Of a DNA stretch of 64,000 bases, positions 32,640 through 50,370 are shown one piece after another (within the stretch, counting starts at the first letter, position 1; each line of letters begins with the position of its first letter). This stretch comes from Ptychodera flava. Taxonomy: Eukaryota > Hemichordata > Enteropneusta > Ptychoderidae. Location of the stretch: positions 21,459,877 through 21,523,876 of the forward strand of contig NW_027248277.1 in NCBI RefSeq assembly GCF_041260155.1. Reading direction: 5' to 3'. A model generated the notes under the pieces. The model had not been told where the DNA came from, did not search any database, and saw only the letters and a program-made list of their open reading frames with translations. The position numbers and the translations under genes were made by a program.

Positions 32640-33820
32640 AGAGGCCTCGGCACGTTTGAAGACATGGCCCCCTTATGAGGTCAACCGACCTACTTTTCAT
32701 CAGCAAGGTAGGCTTGCATGTCTCGTGCTTTGATGAGTGTGTGAATTAAAGACAATCTTGCTTCAATTCATTGGCGCCGACTGATTTGACCAGCTGCCAA
32801 ACTCAACTCACACACCAAAAAACTGAGCGAGATATGACCAAAAGGTTTTCTTATCGCGATGTTTACTAATGTATCCCCTCACTATCTCCATGAAACCCGC
32901 TATTTGTTATGTTGGCCAGTGTTGTGTAGGGGTCACTTAGTTGGCAAAGATAAAAGGTGACACTAGCGCCAAGAAGGCGGTGCTGGTGCTTAGGTCCCAG
33001 TCTTTGTGCACCTTTATTTGCTCAAGATTACTCGAAAACTTTTTCATCTCACAAAATAAGGGAAAAAGAAAATAAAAAATGAACTTAAGTTTAACATTCA
33101 GAGAACGAAAGTTCATGTACATATATATTCTTGACCGGAAACTTTGAGAAGAATCAAAAGTGAACTTGGACGTGGCAAAATTATGAATTTTATAAATTTT
33201 TTTGTTTGTTGTGAATGTCAAATAATTTCCATTGCCAAACAATGTCGCAAACCTTGCCCAAATGCTAAATATTTGATTCTACTCCACTGAAATCGCCCTC
33301 ACTTGCGTGCAGACGACAACTTTTGCACAATGGGCAATTGTCAGTATAGCATGAATGAACTGATAATGACGTATCTGCTACAAGAAAATACCCCGAATAA
33401 TAATATGAGACCTTCCTGACAAACAAAAGAAAAAAGAAGGTGAAAACGAGATTGTCTGACTCTGCCAGAAGATTATGCCGAATTAAGTTCAAGGATCACG
33501 TGTGTCTGCCTATAAAGAACAAAATCAACGTCATCAAAATGAAATGATATACAAATAACTTCAACGACAGAGTCTATTGATAGATTACTTATTAGTATTG
33601 TGTTAAAGGAGTAAACATACTAAATTATAAAATTGACTGACAGCAACCATCCTGTTATTGACAGGCTGCCGCGATAAATCTTTGCTTAACCTATAGATCC
33701 ACAGTTTGATCACCCTGTCATAAAATGCGACCTGTTTGTAGAGGTTATTGCCCGGTACAACACTCCAATGAAGATAAACAATGAAAAGGAGCTCTCAACT
33801 AACGTGCAATACCACTTGTT
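32640..33820. other. Intergenic or intronic DNA, no gene recognised
   Basis: Upstream of the exon array on the minus strand, where earlier exons of the gene could lie, but no convincing exon was found. A possible minus-strand frame at 33,265-33,492 has no recognised motif. Confidence 0.35.
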
Positions 33821-33825
33821 TCTGT

Positions 33826-33917
33826 GTCGTATCAGCATGAGTGTCATTTGTGCTGCGTCAGACGCTAGACAAAGTCGAGTGTCTGACTCAGCAGAAATGA
33901 CACATGCTGATACGATG
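33826..33917. repeat. 92-bp near-perfect hairpin
   Basis: GTATCAGCATG at the left pairs with CATGCTGATAC at the right. The arms (GTGTCATTT-TGCTG-GTCAGAC and complement) pair over about 42 bases with a few mismatches and a tiny AAA loop. The stem length is like a miRNA precursor, but the minimal loop and lack of asymmetric decay fit a palindromic element better. Confidence 0.7.
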
Positions 33918-33919
33918 CG

Positions 33920-35360
33920 ATGTAAGGAACAGTGCCCAGAATTTTACTAATAGTATAAAAAACCTTAAATTTGAGGCTTTACTATTTTACGCTTTACTAT
34001 ATTACGCCATAGATCGTGGGGCCTATGCAGACCGGAACACTTTGCCAGGCTGAGCCGTCTCTCTATAGCCATAGCGAATCTGGTCTTCAACTCAGGGCTG
34101 CACATTATATTCAACCGTGACACGGATACGAGACTGACGTATCAAAGTTCCGAGCATTGCTGCAAAGTTAAAATATCTCATTATATTATATCATGCTACC
34201 ATGCGCCATTCTGATTGGACGAGAGCTCATTCCACCGATGCCAAAATACTGTTTTAGCACTGATAGCGGTGGTAAAACGGGCCCCTAAACCAGCATTTTT
34301 GAAAATTGCCCGGTCGGTGCATTTGAACGTACCTATCTAAACCATAGACCCTCGAGAAAAACCGAAACAGTCCACTTTGTTTCAAAGACCGAAGACCGAA
34401 TTTTGATACACAGATAATGTGTGGGTCTGTAACTCACCTCTTGGTGTAAATAAGTTGGGATACATGATGAAAGACATCTCTGAAGCAGTCCATTCGGGGT
34501 GTGTTGCACACAAATATTAGGGCGACATAGCCCACCGTGAACTTTGCTTGATATTGTGGGAGTCGAGACGCGATATATCCTACCGCTCTTTAAAATGAAG
34601 ATAGTATTCGTTCATACACAAATAAATTGACACTTCCTCACAGTAACGGTATGTCAGATATTCTTTACCAAAGTTTTGGCTGTAACAGACCGGGGTGTCC
34701 TATCGATGTAGACCAAGAAGTTCAAAATAACAATGGGATGACTCCTGGCGACTGCGACATCAAATGCAACGAGCAGTGTCAGCGTCCAGCTCTCCCTGCA
34801 TCGGGCAACACACTCTGCACAACTGTTCATCACAGTTGCAGTCATCGCAAGTCTGGATTATTTCAAAACTGCTTGTTTTCTGGTACAATTAACGTCCAAA
34901 TTATCCATCAAAAATAGATCCTGTAACTTCACTGTGCCACCTCTGAATGTCGCGACGGTCGACGTATACCGTATATATACGCGTATGCGGTACAGAATGA
35001 GACAAATCTATTTTTAGTATGCCAAAAAAGCCAGGACTATTGTTCTTATGTAAATTTACGAAAAAATTGTTACTTTTTTCTTTTGATTTGAACTCTTGAC
35101 CCATTTTCTGTGTGACTGCAGCAGGTATTTTTTGACAAGCATATTGTTCGTGTTGCATGCGAATAATGAATGTAGATAAGAACGTAATGCGTATTTTTCG
35201 TAGGATACTGTGTGCCTGTACGTAATCCCAACTTAAAAAATGCTCGGGCGCAGAATTTCCGACGTTCGATCTCTCAGACGTCCGTTTTCTGCATTTTGGG
35301 CTTAGAGTGATGAAAATACCCAAGTAAGACAACAAAGACACGCAAGTTGATATAATATAA
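33920..35360. other. Intergenic DNA, no supported gene
   Basis: Open frames at 34,627-34,917 (plus) and 34,901-35,425 (minus) lack recognised motifs. The minus frame crosses the palindrome that follows. Confidence 0.35.
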
Positions 35361-35361
35361 T

Positions 35362-35502
35362 AGCAATAACCCCCTTTGCAGTCGGGTATACACTCGATTT
35401 TGGTACAATTCGCTCCATATAGCACTCGCCTATCGGCTCGTGCTATATGTCGCGCATTGTACCAAAATCTCGTGTATACCCTCCTGCGGCGGGGTTATTG
35501 CT
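35362..35502. repeat. 141-bp palindromic element
   Basis: AGCAATAACCCC at the left is mirrored by GGGGTTATTGCT at the right. GGGTATACACTCGATTTTGG, TACAAT and CATATAGCAC pair with their complements around a centre near 35,432 (CCTATCGG). It is a hairpin MITE without coding capacity. Confidence 0.8.
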
Positions 35503-35680
35503 TACATGATTTATGTAGACTTTTTTGTAGACTGGGATTTGAAAATCAATAACAGACGAAATGAACACACAAAAGAACAAGTGCCGAAAAATATATTTCA
35601 CAAGAGATCATCGTAAGGGAGGATGATACAAAAAACCCGCATAAATAAAGACAAAGAGACACACAAAATTATAAGCTTAT

Positions 35681-36281
35681 TGTTATGTAGGTCATTTTCC
35701 CCAACACTCATCATGACCTGAGTTCAATTAGTCTAGAACATTCTCAAGGTCACTGCCCTTAATGACCTCACAACCTTGAATTCAATTAGTCATGTTTGGA
35801 ATGTTCTGGAAATTTAGTTAGTTGTGCAAGAGAGATAATTTTAGAACAGTAATTAGCATGTCAATAAAAGTTCTAGATTGTTCTTATATGCTTATGTAAG
35901 CACATGAGTATAAATACTGGGACAGCAGGCTTGCAGTCAGACATTTGGGATTGTGTCTCTTGTGTGTTACTTCAAGTCTTTGGAAACTCCAGCAGTAGTA
36001 ATTTTCAAGACTTTTCAAGACCTTCACTGCCAACGCTGGATTTATACTGTGGACTTTGTGCAACTTCAAGCCTGCAAGCCAAAGGACTGTTCATTCATCC
36101 GACTGACTGTTACAACTCTGAGACTGGAGCTTTGCCGTCCCAGCTGAGATAAGTAGTCTGTACACTTTTAAAGTTTGTATTCTATCCCTGACTTAGCAAT
36201 TACTTTTATTTTCGTAATAAATTTTGTTTTATACGGAAACTGCTGAGTTCACCCTTTTGTTCGTTTTCTCTGCATGTAACA
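35681..36281 (+). repeat. 5' LTR of the Gmr1-like element
   Basis: About 601 bp, TG...CA ends, with an ATAAATACT TATA-like box near 35,910 and AATAAA polyadenylation-like signals near its 3' end. The last 226 bases are repeated at the 3' LTR. Confidence 0.85.
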
Positions 36282-36284
36282 AAA

Positions 36285-36303
36285 TTGGGGGCTCGTCCGG
36301 GAT
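36285..36303 (+). promoter_or_regulatory. Primer binding site (tRNA-Pro type)
   Basis: TGGGGGCTCGTCCGGGAT directly after the LTR is identical to the proline-tRNA primer site familiar from gammaretroviruses. Confidence 0.8.
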
Positions 36304-37571
36304 ACGAACATTTTGAGCCGTTTGACAACATTTTGCCAGCCTTTTCAAAACTACTGTATACTGTGAACTCAGCGAAATTTAATCATGGCGGAATTTAAAC
36401 CAGAAGAAATGGAATGACCTTGATCAGGACACATTTGATTCCCTCAGAAAAGACACCTCATAACACTGGGCAATTTCCTTAAAGTAGAAGTCAAACGATC
36501 TATGCGCAAGAGGGGACTACAGTAACATATTGCCAAACATCTAGTTGATTTAGGCCAATTTGAGGAATCCACACTGAAAGATTATGAGCCCGAGTCTACC
36601 TCTGAACTCAGAAAATTAGAATTAAAATGCAGGCAAATTTGGAGATTAGAAACTAGAATTACAAATGGAAGAAAGACAGAGAGAGAGAGAGAGAATTACA
36701 AATGAAAGAAAGATTAGAAATGAAAGGTTTAGAGCTGGACAGTCAGGAAAAATTTTTCCCTTCAGACAATTTGACATCACTAAGCATTTCAGGCTAGTTC
36801 CCCTTTCCAAGAAAAGGATGTTGATAAATACTTCCTTCATTTTTTATTGCTCAGAGTCTGAATTGGCCTAAGGAGTCCTGGTCTATGCTTTGCAGAGTGC
36901 TTCGATGGGTAAAGCCAGATAAATTCAATTCAGTTGTCAGTAGAGCAGGCTTCAAATTATGATTCTGTGAAGGAATTAATTCTCAAGGGCTATGAGTTGG
37001 TGCCTGAAGCTTACCGTCAGAAATTTAGGGATTGTGAGAAGGCGAAGGATCAAACTTATGTTGAATTTGCTCGAACAAAGGAACAACTGTTTGATCGTTG
37101 GTGTTCTTCGGAAAAGGTCAGTCAGAATTTTGAAAAATTACGACAACTTGTTTTGATTGAGGAATTTAAAAGGTGCATTCGGAGTGACATCAAGACATTT
37201 ATCAATGAACAAAAGGCAGATACATTGGAGGTTGCTGCACGTTTGGCCGATGATTATTCATTGACCCACAAATCTTCCTTTCTCAGCAAACCATCCCAGT
37301 CCTTTTCATACAGAAACAATGCAGGGAAATTTAACTCCTCCTTTTCATCCAGGAATTTTTCAAAGGAGAGTAGAAAATCAAATGACAACAGTTCACAAAA
37401 TTCAAGTAACACTCCCACATCATCAGATCCCAAGTCTCAATCTTCTTCTGACAAACAGTTCGGTACACTTTCTTGTAATTATTGTAAGAAAGATGGCCAT
37501 TTAGTGTCAGATTGTTTCAAATTGAAAAGAAAACGTGAAGGTCAAAGTGGTCAAAGTGGATCTAAGCCTAA

Positions 37572-42430
<4,859 letters not shown>

Positions 42431-43546
42431 TACCGGCTTTGTTTCTTCATCAACTCAATTAGAGTCTAATAATGTGTGCAACCCTCTCTTATCCCCAATT
42501 AATGAGGTCAAGGTCAATTCTTCTCAAGATAGCATTATGGGTATTTTCGAACCATTTATTCATGATGGTTTTATATCACTTTCTAGTGATTTTTCTTCCG
42601 CTACCCCTGTCAAAATTTTAAGAGATACCGGGGCGTCCCAGTCTCTTTTGTTGGCAGATACCCTGCCGTTTTCTGAAAAGTCATTTTCAGGTTCAAAAGT
42701 TCTTATTAAGGGGTAGATTGTAATGACTACATTCCTGTTCCTCTCCATAATGTCTATTTGTCTTCGGACTTTGTTTCTGGACCTGTGACTTTAGGTATTA
42801 GGCCTTTTTTGCCTTTTGAAGGGATCCACCTTCTCCTTGGAAACGACCTTGCTGGGGACAAGGTCATTACTAATCCACTTGTGATTGATAATCCTAGTTT
42901 AGATCAGGATCCAGAGCCAATTGAACAAGAGATCCCAGACTTATTTCCTTCGTGTGCTATTACTCGAGCCATGTCAAAGAAAACTTCTGAGAATCAAAAT
43001 ATTCTCAAAATGATGTCACAGATGTTGACTTACATGACACCTTTCTCAGTCAGGTGTTTGACACGGTCATTCCGTTATCCCTCGTGGATTTGAAACTTCC
43101 AGTAAAACTTCTGCTGACCAATGTCAGACATTTTCTAGATCAAATCTCATTGCAAAACAACACAAAGACCCAGATATTTTGTGTTTGTTTGACAGGGTAG
43201 ATGATGAAGGTAAAACTTCAGATAGCTCTGTTTCCTATTATACAAAATCTGGTATTCTCATGCGTAAATGGAGACCTCCAGATGTCTTGGTTGATGACGA
43301 TTGGGCTATAAAACATCAAATTGTGGTTCCAAAGCCCTATCATGCTGAAATATTGCGCCTGGCCCATGAAACCCCCTGGGCTGGTCATTTAGGTGTCAGG
43401 AAAACTTATCATAAAATTCTCAGTCACTTTTATTGGCCTAATCTCAGGCAGGATGTAGCACATTTCTGTAAAACTTGTCATACATGTCAAATGGTAGGAA
43501 AGCCGAATCAGACCATTCCAAAGGCCCCTTTACAGCCAATTCCTGC

Positions 43547-43772
43547 ATTGTGCAACTTCTAGCCTGCAAGCCAAAGGACTGTTCATTCATCTGACTGACT
43601 GTTACAACTCTGAGACTGGAGCTTTGCCGTTCCAGCTGAGATAAGTAATCTGAACACTTTTAAAGCTTGAATTCTATCCCTGACTTAGCAATTAGTTTTA
43701 TTTTCGTAATAAATCTTGTTTAAACGGAAACTGCTGAGTTCACCCTTTTGTTCGTTTTCTCTGCACGTAACA
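43547..43772 (+). repeat. 3' LTR (shorter copy) of the Gmr1-like element
   Basis: Matches the last 226 bases of the 5' LTR, from TTGTGCAACTTC to GTAACA, and is followed by the TTAT duplication. Confidence 0.85.
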
Positions 43773-43916
43773 TTATTCAAAGCTTAAATAGCGAAAATAT
43801 TCCATCAGGTGTGAACTCATAAATATTCATGAATACAACAAAGTATAAAGTAGTCCCAAGGGAACACAAGGTGTCATTCCTCACACAGCCAGGGCGCCGA
43901 CGACAATGAGCTCAGG

Positions 43917-44138
43917 ATGGTTTCATCTTCTTCCCTTCATACCAGCAGTGCAACCTCGGCGACTGCTCAGGCATTTCAGCACATTGAGAAATCCAGACTC
44001 CAAAACCAGCTCCAGCAGTCGCTACGTTCATGGCCGCACATACCGGGCCCTCCCCTTACTATGCCACGTGCGTTTGCCGGTATGGCGTCCACCAACATTA
44101 GTGGGGATGTCCAACCCCCGGGTAAAGAAAGCGTTCAG
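43917..44138 (+). CDS. Possible first coding exon, unknown protein
   Basis: ATG opens 74 codons ending at a CAG|GTACGTG donor in phase 0. The product is Ser/Gln-rich: MVSSSSLHTSSATSATAQAF, then QHIEKSRLQNQLQQSLRSW, then PHIPGPPLTMPRAFAGM. A possible acceptor (TGTGCTTATAG at about 44,860) starts a second exon that is open in phase 0 to a stop near 45,013, with the minisatellite at 44,446-44,790 inside the intron. The composition resembles disordered N-termini of host proteins, or gag-like ORFs of tyrosine-recombinase elements. I do not recognise the family. It starts 145 bp after the LTR element. Confidence 0.35.
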
Positions 44139-44445
44139 GTACGTGTATTTTTAGACTGAGCCGCGTATTGTGGATGGATTTTGTGTCAGATATTACAGAG
44201 ACCATGACAGCATGGATGTACATCCATGATGACAGTGACATAGCTCTTCATCATTACAATTTGTGTGTGGCAGTGGGCTACTTATTTTAGCTGTACAGCA
44301 AACTATACTATTACAAGTTTAGCCCATGAAGGGCACAGTTGTCCCATTATTTTCCTGTGAGAGAATTGAAAATGCATATAATTACGAGTTAATAAATGCA
44401 GTCTAAGAGTTTCTTACACCGTTTCTTACACCGTCCACAATTTTT

Positions 44446-44790
44446 TCCTCGTGAGGGATGGAATGTATATTAAGGTGGATGCATGCGATGCCCACCCTGT
44501 CTTCCCTGCGAGGGAATGATGTAGTTCCTGTGAGGGACGGAATGTATAGTAAGGTGGCTGCATGCGATGCCCACCCCGTCTTCCCTGCGAGGGAATGATG
44601 TAGTCCCTGTGAGGGACGGAATGTATAGTAAGGTGGCTGCATGCGATGCCCACCCTGTCTTCCCTGCGAGAGAATGGAAGATGTAGTGACTGTGGTCACG
44701 GCCACGGCTAAATGGGGACGAATTTCTCCCTGCGAGGGATTGAATGTGTAGTAAGGTGATGCATGTGATGCCCACCGTTGCAGTTTTCGG
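44446..44790. repeat. Minisatellite, about 80-bp unit, four copies
   Basis: Units carry GCATGCGATGCCCACC, CTTCCCTGCGAGGGAATGAT and GTGAGGGACGGAATGTATAG. CCCTGCGAGGG and its variants are small palindromes. The minus-strand open frames here simply translate the repeat. Confidence 0.85.
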
Positions 44791-44799
44791 AGAGGAAAC

Positions 44800-45711
44800 T
44801 TGTAGACATTTGAGGTGTGCTATTTTGAGACTGCCTTTCTGTGTATGTGCTTATAGATGCGGCTGCAACTGTCGGAGTTACAGAAAAAAAGTTTGACGAG
44901 TTGGAGAAGTCTGCTAGTACATCTCAGCGACAGAGTTGAAGTGCTTTATCTGTTGTGTCAATTCCTGAGGGAATTGTGTTGTGGTTTAAGTTTGCAGAAG
45001 ATCATTAAAGTGTAAATGCAAAATAGGTTGTCGTTTCTCAGTAGTGGTTCCCTTAGACAGGGGGGCGAATACCAAAAGCCCTGGCCTTACGGCTGCCTGC
45101 CAGTTGCAGGATCCTGTCTGGGGTGCCCTCAGTAGATTTTACAAGGGCTCTTTGCCCAGTTTGGCATTCCAAACTGGAAGATGTATTATACAGTTGATCA
45201 GTGTTCAGCGTCGGATAACCTTTACCTGGGTAAGCTAGAGGGCGCCCCTAGACATGGATCTGACACGCGTGTTCCTTCATAGAAGCAGTTTTTGGCAGGA
45301 AGGAATAAGTCTCCCCTGACGACTTGGCCTTCGGAAACCTAAATGTGTTCATTGCAGGAGAAGTACATAATCATTTGCAGCTTAGCATTTGTTGACTGAA
45401 AATCTGCCAGGTAATCCCATTTTAACTTTGGCTCTCCGAAGGGGTAAAAGTATCGGAGTACGGAACTCCGTGCAAGGGCATTTTTAGAGGGGAGTGTTAC
45501 TACCACAATCCTTATCTCCTGTGACACGTCAGAAGAATTTGTCATGCAAATAATTCGGCAAATTCATTGCATTCGCTATCAATGACAGATTGATACCGGA
45601 GGTTATATAAGTCGGGGTATAGTATAATTTCTTGAAAGTTTTTTGTGAAATGATTTCTCTGCATTAGTTGTTTGCTCACTTGTTCACACACGTGGGCTAA
45701 TGTCGCAGCGA
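44800..45711. other. Intergenic DNA, only a weak second-exon candidate
   Basis: Apart from the possible exon at about 44,861-45,013 nothing was recognised. Confidence 0.35.
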
Positions 45712-46860
45712 TGTCTGTCTCTCTCTCTGTCCGTCTGTCTGTGCGTCCGATATCTCAAAAACAGCTCATCAGATCAGAATCAAATCTGGTACATAGATTC
45801 AGTTTGCAAACGGCAAGAACTAATTAGTTTTGGTGGGTGTGGCTTGCTTAGTTTTTGCTCATTTGCATAATTAATCATTTTAGGAAAAAACGGCTATACA
45901 TTGAGAACGGCTGCACACAATTTGATGAGATTTGCTACAAATGTTGACCATACCAGGATATATCAGCAGTGGTAAGCATTAAGGGGTGACATGAACGATA
46001 ATTGCTGATTTTGCATATTTAATGAACTTTCCTAATTAGAGATATATATCTGACTTGGCAAAACTTGGTATGTATATTGAAGATACTATGATTAAGCATC
46101 ATTAAAAGTCAATAAGCATTTTAACTTCAGTCAATTCCTAATTTGCAAATTTAATGAAATTTGCTAATTAGGGATATATGTCTGTATGGACTGGACCAAA
46201 GTTGATGAAACTTGCTACATATATTAAAGCTACTATGATACAACATTCTTGAAAGTCATTAAGCATTTTTACTCAGCCAATCCCTAATTTGCATATCTAA
46301 TGAACTTTGCTAATTAATGATATATACCTGACATAACTTGACCAAAGTTGATGAAACATGCTATGTACATTGAAGATACTATGATACAACATTATTGAAA
46401 GTCATTAAGCATTTTAGCTTCAGCCAATTCCTAATCTGCATATCTAATTAACTTTGCTAATCAGGGATATATATCTGAGTTGACGCAACATGCTATATAC
46501 ATTAAAGATACTATGATACAACTTATTGAAAGTCATTAAGCATTTTCAATTATCTTTAATTTCTAATTAGGGATATATGCTGGGATTTACTTGATCAAAG
46601 TTGGCAAAACATGCTATGATTAATATACCAGGTTAAAACAATATTGAAAGTCATTTCACATTTTCCTGTCAGCTTATTTATAATTTGCATATCTAATGAG
46701 CTTTCAAAGTTTGGCATATATCATGGCTTGAAGGATTTGGCCAAAGGTAATCGCACTTGCTGTATAAAGTGGTGATACAATGACAGCAGTCAAATAAATT
46801 TCATATTTTTACTTCAGCTAATTACATATTTGCATACCACATACCTTTTAGACATAATCT
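45712..46860 (+). repeat. (CTGT)-headed repeat with degenerate 130-150-bp tandem units
   Basis: Starts with a CTCTGTCCGTCTGTCTGT tract and CAAAAACAGCTCATCAGATC, then repeats units with CTAATTAGGGATATAT, TTGATGAAACATGCTATGTA, CTATGATACAACATTATTGA and AAGTCATTAAGCATTTT. At least five units are seen. A related start lies at 20,966. No terminal inverted repeats were seen; it is possibly a Helitron-like or satellite-derived unit. Confidence 0.6.
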
Positions 46861-48450
46861 GTGGAAAATATTGTTCATTATGTTGATCATAATACTTTCA
46901 ATGAAGTTGCAAACATGTGGCAAAGGTTCACATTTACACATAACTGCAAAATATATTGAAACATGTGAGCATTTTCAGTTAATATGTGGTCGAGTAGAAG
47001 GTCTTGTTGGGAAAAGTCAATCTAGTGTGTCACTATGCTTGAGGATAGCAGCGGATAATGACAAGAGACAATTTTACAACTTTTCTATTGAAGAAATCCC
47101 TATTCGATGATAGCATCCAGATCATATGTGTAGCATACATCTTAACTAGTGCATGGTAATTGACAATCTCCGTGTAGAATTTTTATGACAGGTTTATGCG
47201 CTGATAATTACTTCAGGTGTAACGGCGACACCAATTGGACAAAAGGACTCGACATTCTAACAGAGACAGTATTGTGCCAGATCATAAGCTATTTAAGCTT
47301 CTTGATACATAAGTAGGTAACTGAATAAAGCTTTCAGCCGTACGCTTGAACTGCCCATGCCCCGTGTCTCAATGCATGTCTGTTTTGTGTTGTTTTGGAA
47401 ACTATCTTTAGTGCTTAGCCGTACTTAGTCGGTTTATGGTTCTGTGTTTATTCGTGATTTACTTTCATGTACATTCTGTTGAATGTAAAATGGTATTCTA
47501 CGAAATAGCTTTCGTTATTTATTTTATGTTATTAGCTACAACATTTCTTTAGTAAGACTTTCCCATTTCGTAGGTTTTCTTATGAAGCGAGTGAGAAGGG
47601 TTGATTATTTCGCATATGTACCTAAATATGACATGTCCTTGCTGCCCATTTTTATCTACAACACAGTAGGGGGGTGTTGCCTACTTAAGGTAGGGTATGT
47701 GTTGAATTCACCACAATAAATATCTTTGTTGCTGCGCCGGTCAGTATTTCGGGTTGACTGAGTTGATCTGTTTACAGTACGCAATAAAGGGTAAAATTGA
47801 TATACTAGTCCCTACGTGATCACGTGTCTTGCTGTGGTACATCACGTGAGTGTACAGGTTGGGTCTGGCTAATAAAGTTAAGTATAAAAGATTTTCAATC
47901 CATTGCAAAGCAAAGCAGGTAGTATAACGTGTGACCCTTGAATTTATGAATAAACTAATCCACAGACCGTAATATTTATTCAATAAAGATCATGGAGGGT
48001 CCTCGACTACAGCGTTTATGAACATTTATCAATAGAGGTGTTAAATCCTCTCAGCTGGCACACTCTGTAAATGATGTTTAATAATTAACAACTTGCAGCC
48101 AGTTGTTGAAATAACTAAGTCTGCCATACATGCGTCGCAGAACAAATGTACGTCTTTTGAATTCTTTAACGGACGAGGTATGTAAAATTACAAAGTATAA
48201 TTAAGGCACTCTGAATGGTCAAATATTCCGCGTGGTGTTCAATTGTACACTCATTATTTCGACTAACTAGCGTAGTTATGGGTGCACGTCTATATGTTTT
48301 GTCCTTTCAGGGTACAAAGTGCAAACTACATTTTAATCTCCGAAGTAGTACTGACGGAGACGTTAGGATAATTTGGAATTTTTTCTGTTCATTTTATCGA
48401 TACAACATTGCATGCAAAGACCATATTCTTGTTTTCTATTAAGGGTGACA
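46861..48450. other. Intergenic DNA, no supported gene
   Basis: Short open frames only. Overlapping palindromes TGATCACGTG and TCACGTGA (47,816-47,850) contain E-box-like CACGTG sites but no gene start is nearby. Confidence 0.35.
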
Positions 48451-48627
48451 GAGGATGTGACTATGATTCAAGAAGAGGAAATTGACATCAGAGCAGAATG
48501 GCGTGCCTTATTAGAAGCAATTGACAAGGAAGTTAGTCAAGGTATTTATTCGACTGCAATCATGGCCGCCAATGCCTACTTTAAGAGAACTTTGGACGTT
48601 ATGTGTGTACCGAATGTAATACCATAG
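48444..48627 (+). CDS. Possible terminal exon, unknown protein
   Basis: After a plausible acceptor (TTGTTTTCTATTAAG) the frame reads VTEDVTMIQEEEIDIRAEW, then RALLEAIDKEVSQGIYSTA, then IMAANAYFKRTLDVMCV and stops at 48,625-48,627. The acidic, helical composition is unlike the surrounding AT-rich chance frames. No upstream exon or family was recognised. It could also be a fragment of an unidentified retroelement. Confidence 0.3.
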
Positions 48628-50370
48628 TGGTATGATCACACCTATATTTATCACCATTTCCTTCTTCGAAGTTAATTATAAACAATACTGTTAGTGTGTG
48701 AATATGTGAATTTTATTTTCACCTGAAATATGTAGACAAGTTATATACATGAGCCCGTGACCCTAAGAAAGAGTAAACAGACAGATAGTTATACGTAACA
48801 CTGTTGGATGGCAAAGTTGTATGTACATGGTGGAAACGTAAAACATTTGCTGTACAAAAGGAGACAATTGAAGTGAAATCCCAAGCTCTTTTACAAGTGT
48901 ACAATAACGGCATAAAATTATCATGTTCAAAAAAATCGTACAAATATTTATCAATGGTGTAGAAGGTAAGCTTTCGGCGTTTTTTTTAAATACATTTCTA
49001 CTTGAAATACTTTTGATATCTTATGGAAGCGAATTCCAGTGGTAGGTAGCAGCTTATTTTACGCCATGTTTACTTTGTGTCAGATTTAATCTGGGTACAT
49101 AAAAATTTTCTTGTTTGGAAAAGCGGGTTGGATAATCATGGGCTATTGAATCTAAATATTGATTTACATCATGGGCAAAATGGCCATGTAACAAATCAAA
49201 CATAAAAATGCAAGTATGAAATTTACATAGTCAAAAAATATCTAAAATACCAAAATTTATAAATAAATTTGCGCTTGGGGCATGGAAATCGGAGAAACTT
49301 ATGAGACGGGCTATCTTTGTTGTAGTAAAAAAATCGGTTCTAAGAAGGTCGTAAATGTGTTTCCCCAAATTTTAATACAATAGTTTATGTGTTGAAGGAT
49401 CAGTGAATTATACAGTAAAATAAGTATATTTTTAGGGGCATAATGCATTGTCTGTGAGATAATGCCAACCTTTGGGGAGATAGATTTAACAACTTTCTTA
49501 ACATGAGATTGCCAGTTGAAGTCTTGGTCGACAGAAATACCAAGGTAAGTTGAAGAGGAGACTCTTTGCAATGGACGTCCACCTATTTCAATACTGCCTG
49601 TAAGATACATTTGTTTACGGGATGTTTTAATTACCATGTAATTTGTTTTCTCTGCATTAATTGTAAGCTTATTTGCAGTACACCACAGGAGGACTTTTTG
49701 AAAATCCATGTTAGTTTGGGTGAGATCAATATTGCTGCAATTGAAAGATTTGAATAAATTGGTATCGTCAGCGAAAATCCTAAACTAGAATGAATCAGTA
49801 GAGTTGGAAATGTCATTTATGTAAATCAGAAATAGAATAGGGCCGATGATTGAACCTTTGGTCACACCACAATTTATTGTCTTGTACGATGATGAAGTCC
49901 CGTCAACGGAAACAGACTGTTTGCGATTTGATAAATAATTCTGGAACCAATCCAGTGAGACACCTCTGATACCATAATGATGCAATTTGTGTAATAAAAT
50001 ACCATGATTGATTGATTGTGTCGAAGGCTTTTTTCAAGTCTATGAAAATACCAAATGTAATAAACCCATTGTCAAGAGAACTGCTTATCTCTGAAACAAT
50101 GTCTGCAAGGTCCAACTTTTTGCTGAACTTTTTCCGAAACCCAAATTGTTTATTCGATAAGACATGTTTATTTTCAAGATATGTTATAATTTGTTTGTTA
50201 ACTAGAGCCTCAATGACTTTACTAAAGATTAGAAGTACAGAAACAGGACGATAATTGCTGACTTCATCAGTGGCGCTCTTTTGTAAATTTGAAGTACTTT
50301 GGCAATTTCTAATGGGTCTGGAAATATACCACGGCTCAGTGAGCAATTGACAATATGGGCTAAGGGACGG

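Noticed and set aside
28395-32640. CRISPR-like array or bacterial defence locus
   Set aside because: Repeats are long, exon-like or inverted, with introns and animal transposons; there are no short direct repeats with unique spacers anywhere in the window.
34627-34917. Cysteine-containing 96-codon plus-strand frame
   Set aside because: Cysteine spacing fits no domain I recognise and no start or splice support was found.
44403-44775. Repetitive minus-strand proteins of about 100 residues
   Set aside because: Translations of the 80-bp minisatellite in three frames; no start or family support.
47816-47850. Palindromic CACGTG-containing sites as a promoter
   Set aside because: Two E-box-like palindromes only; no gene start nearby.
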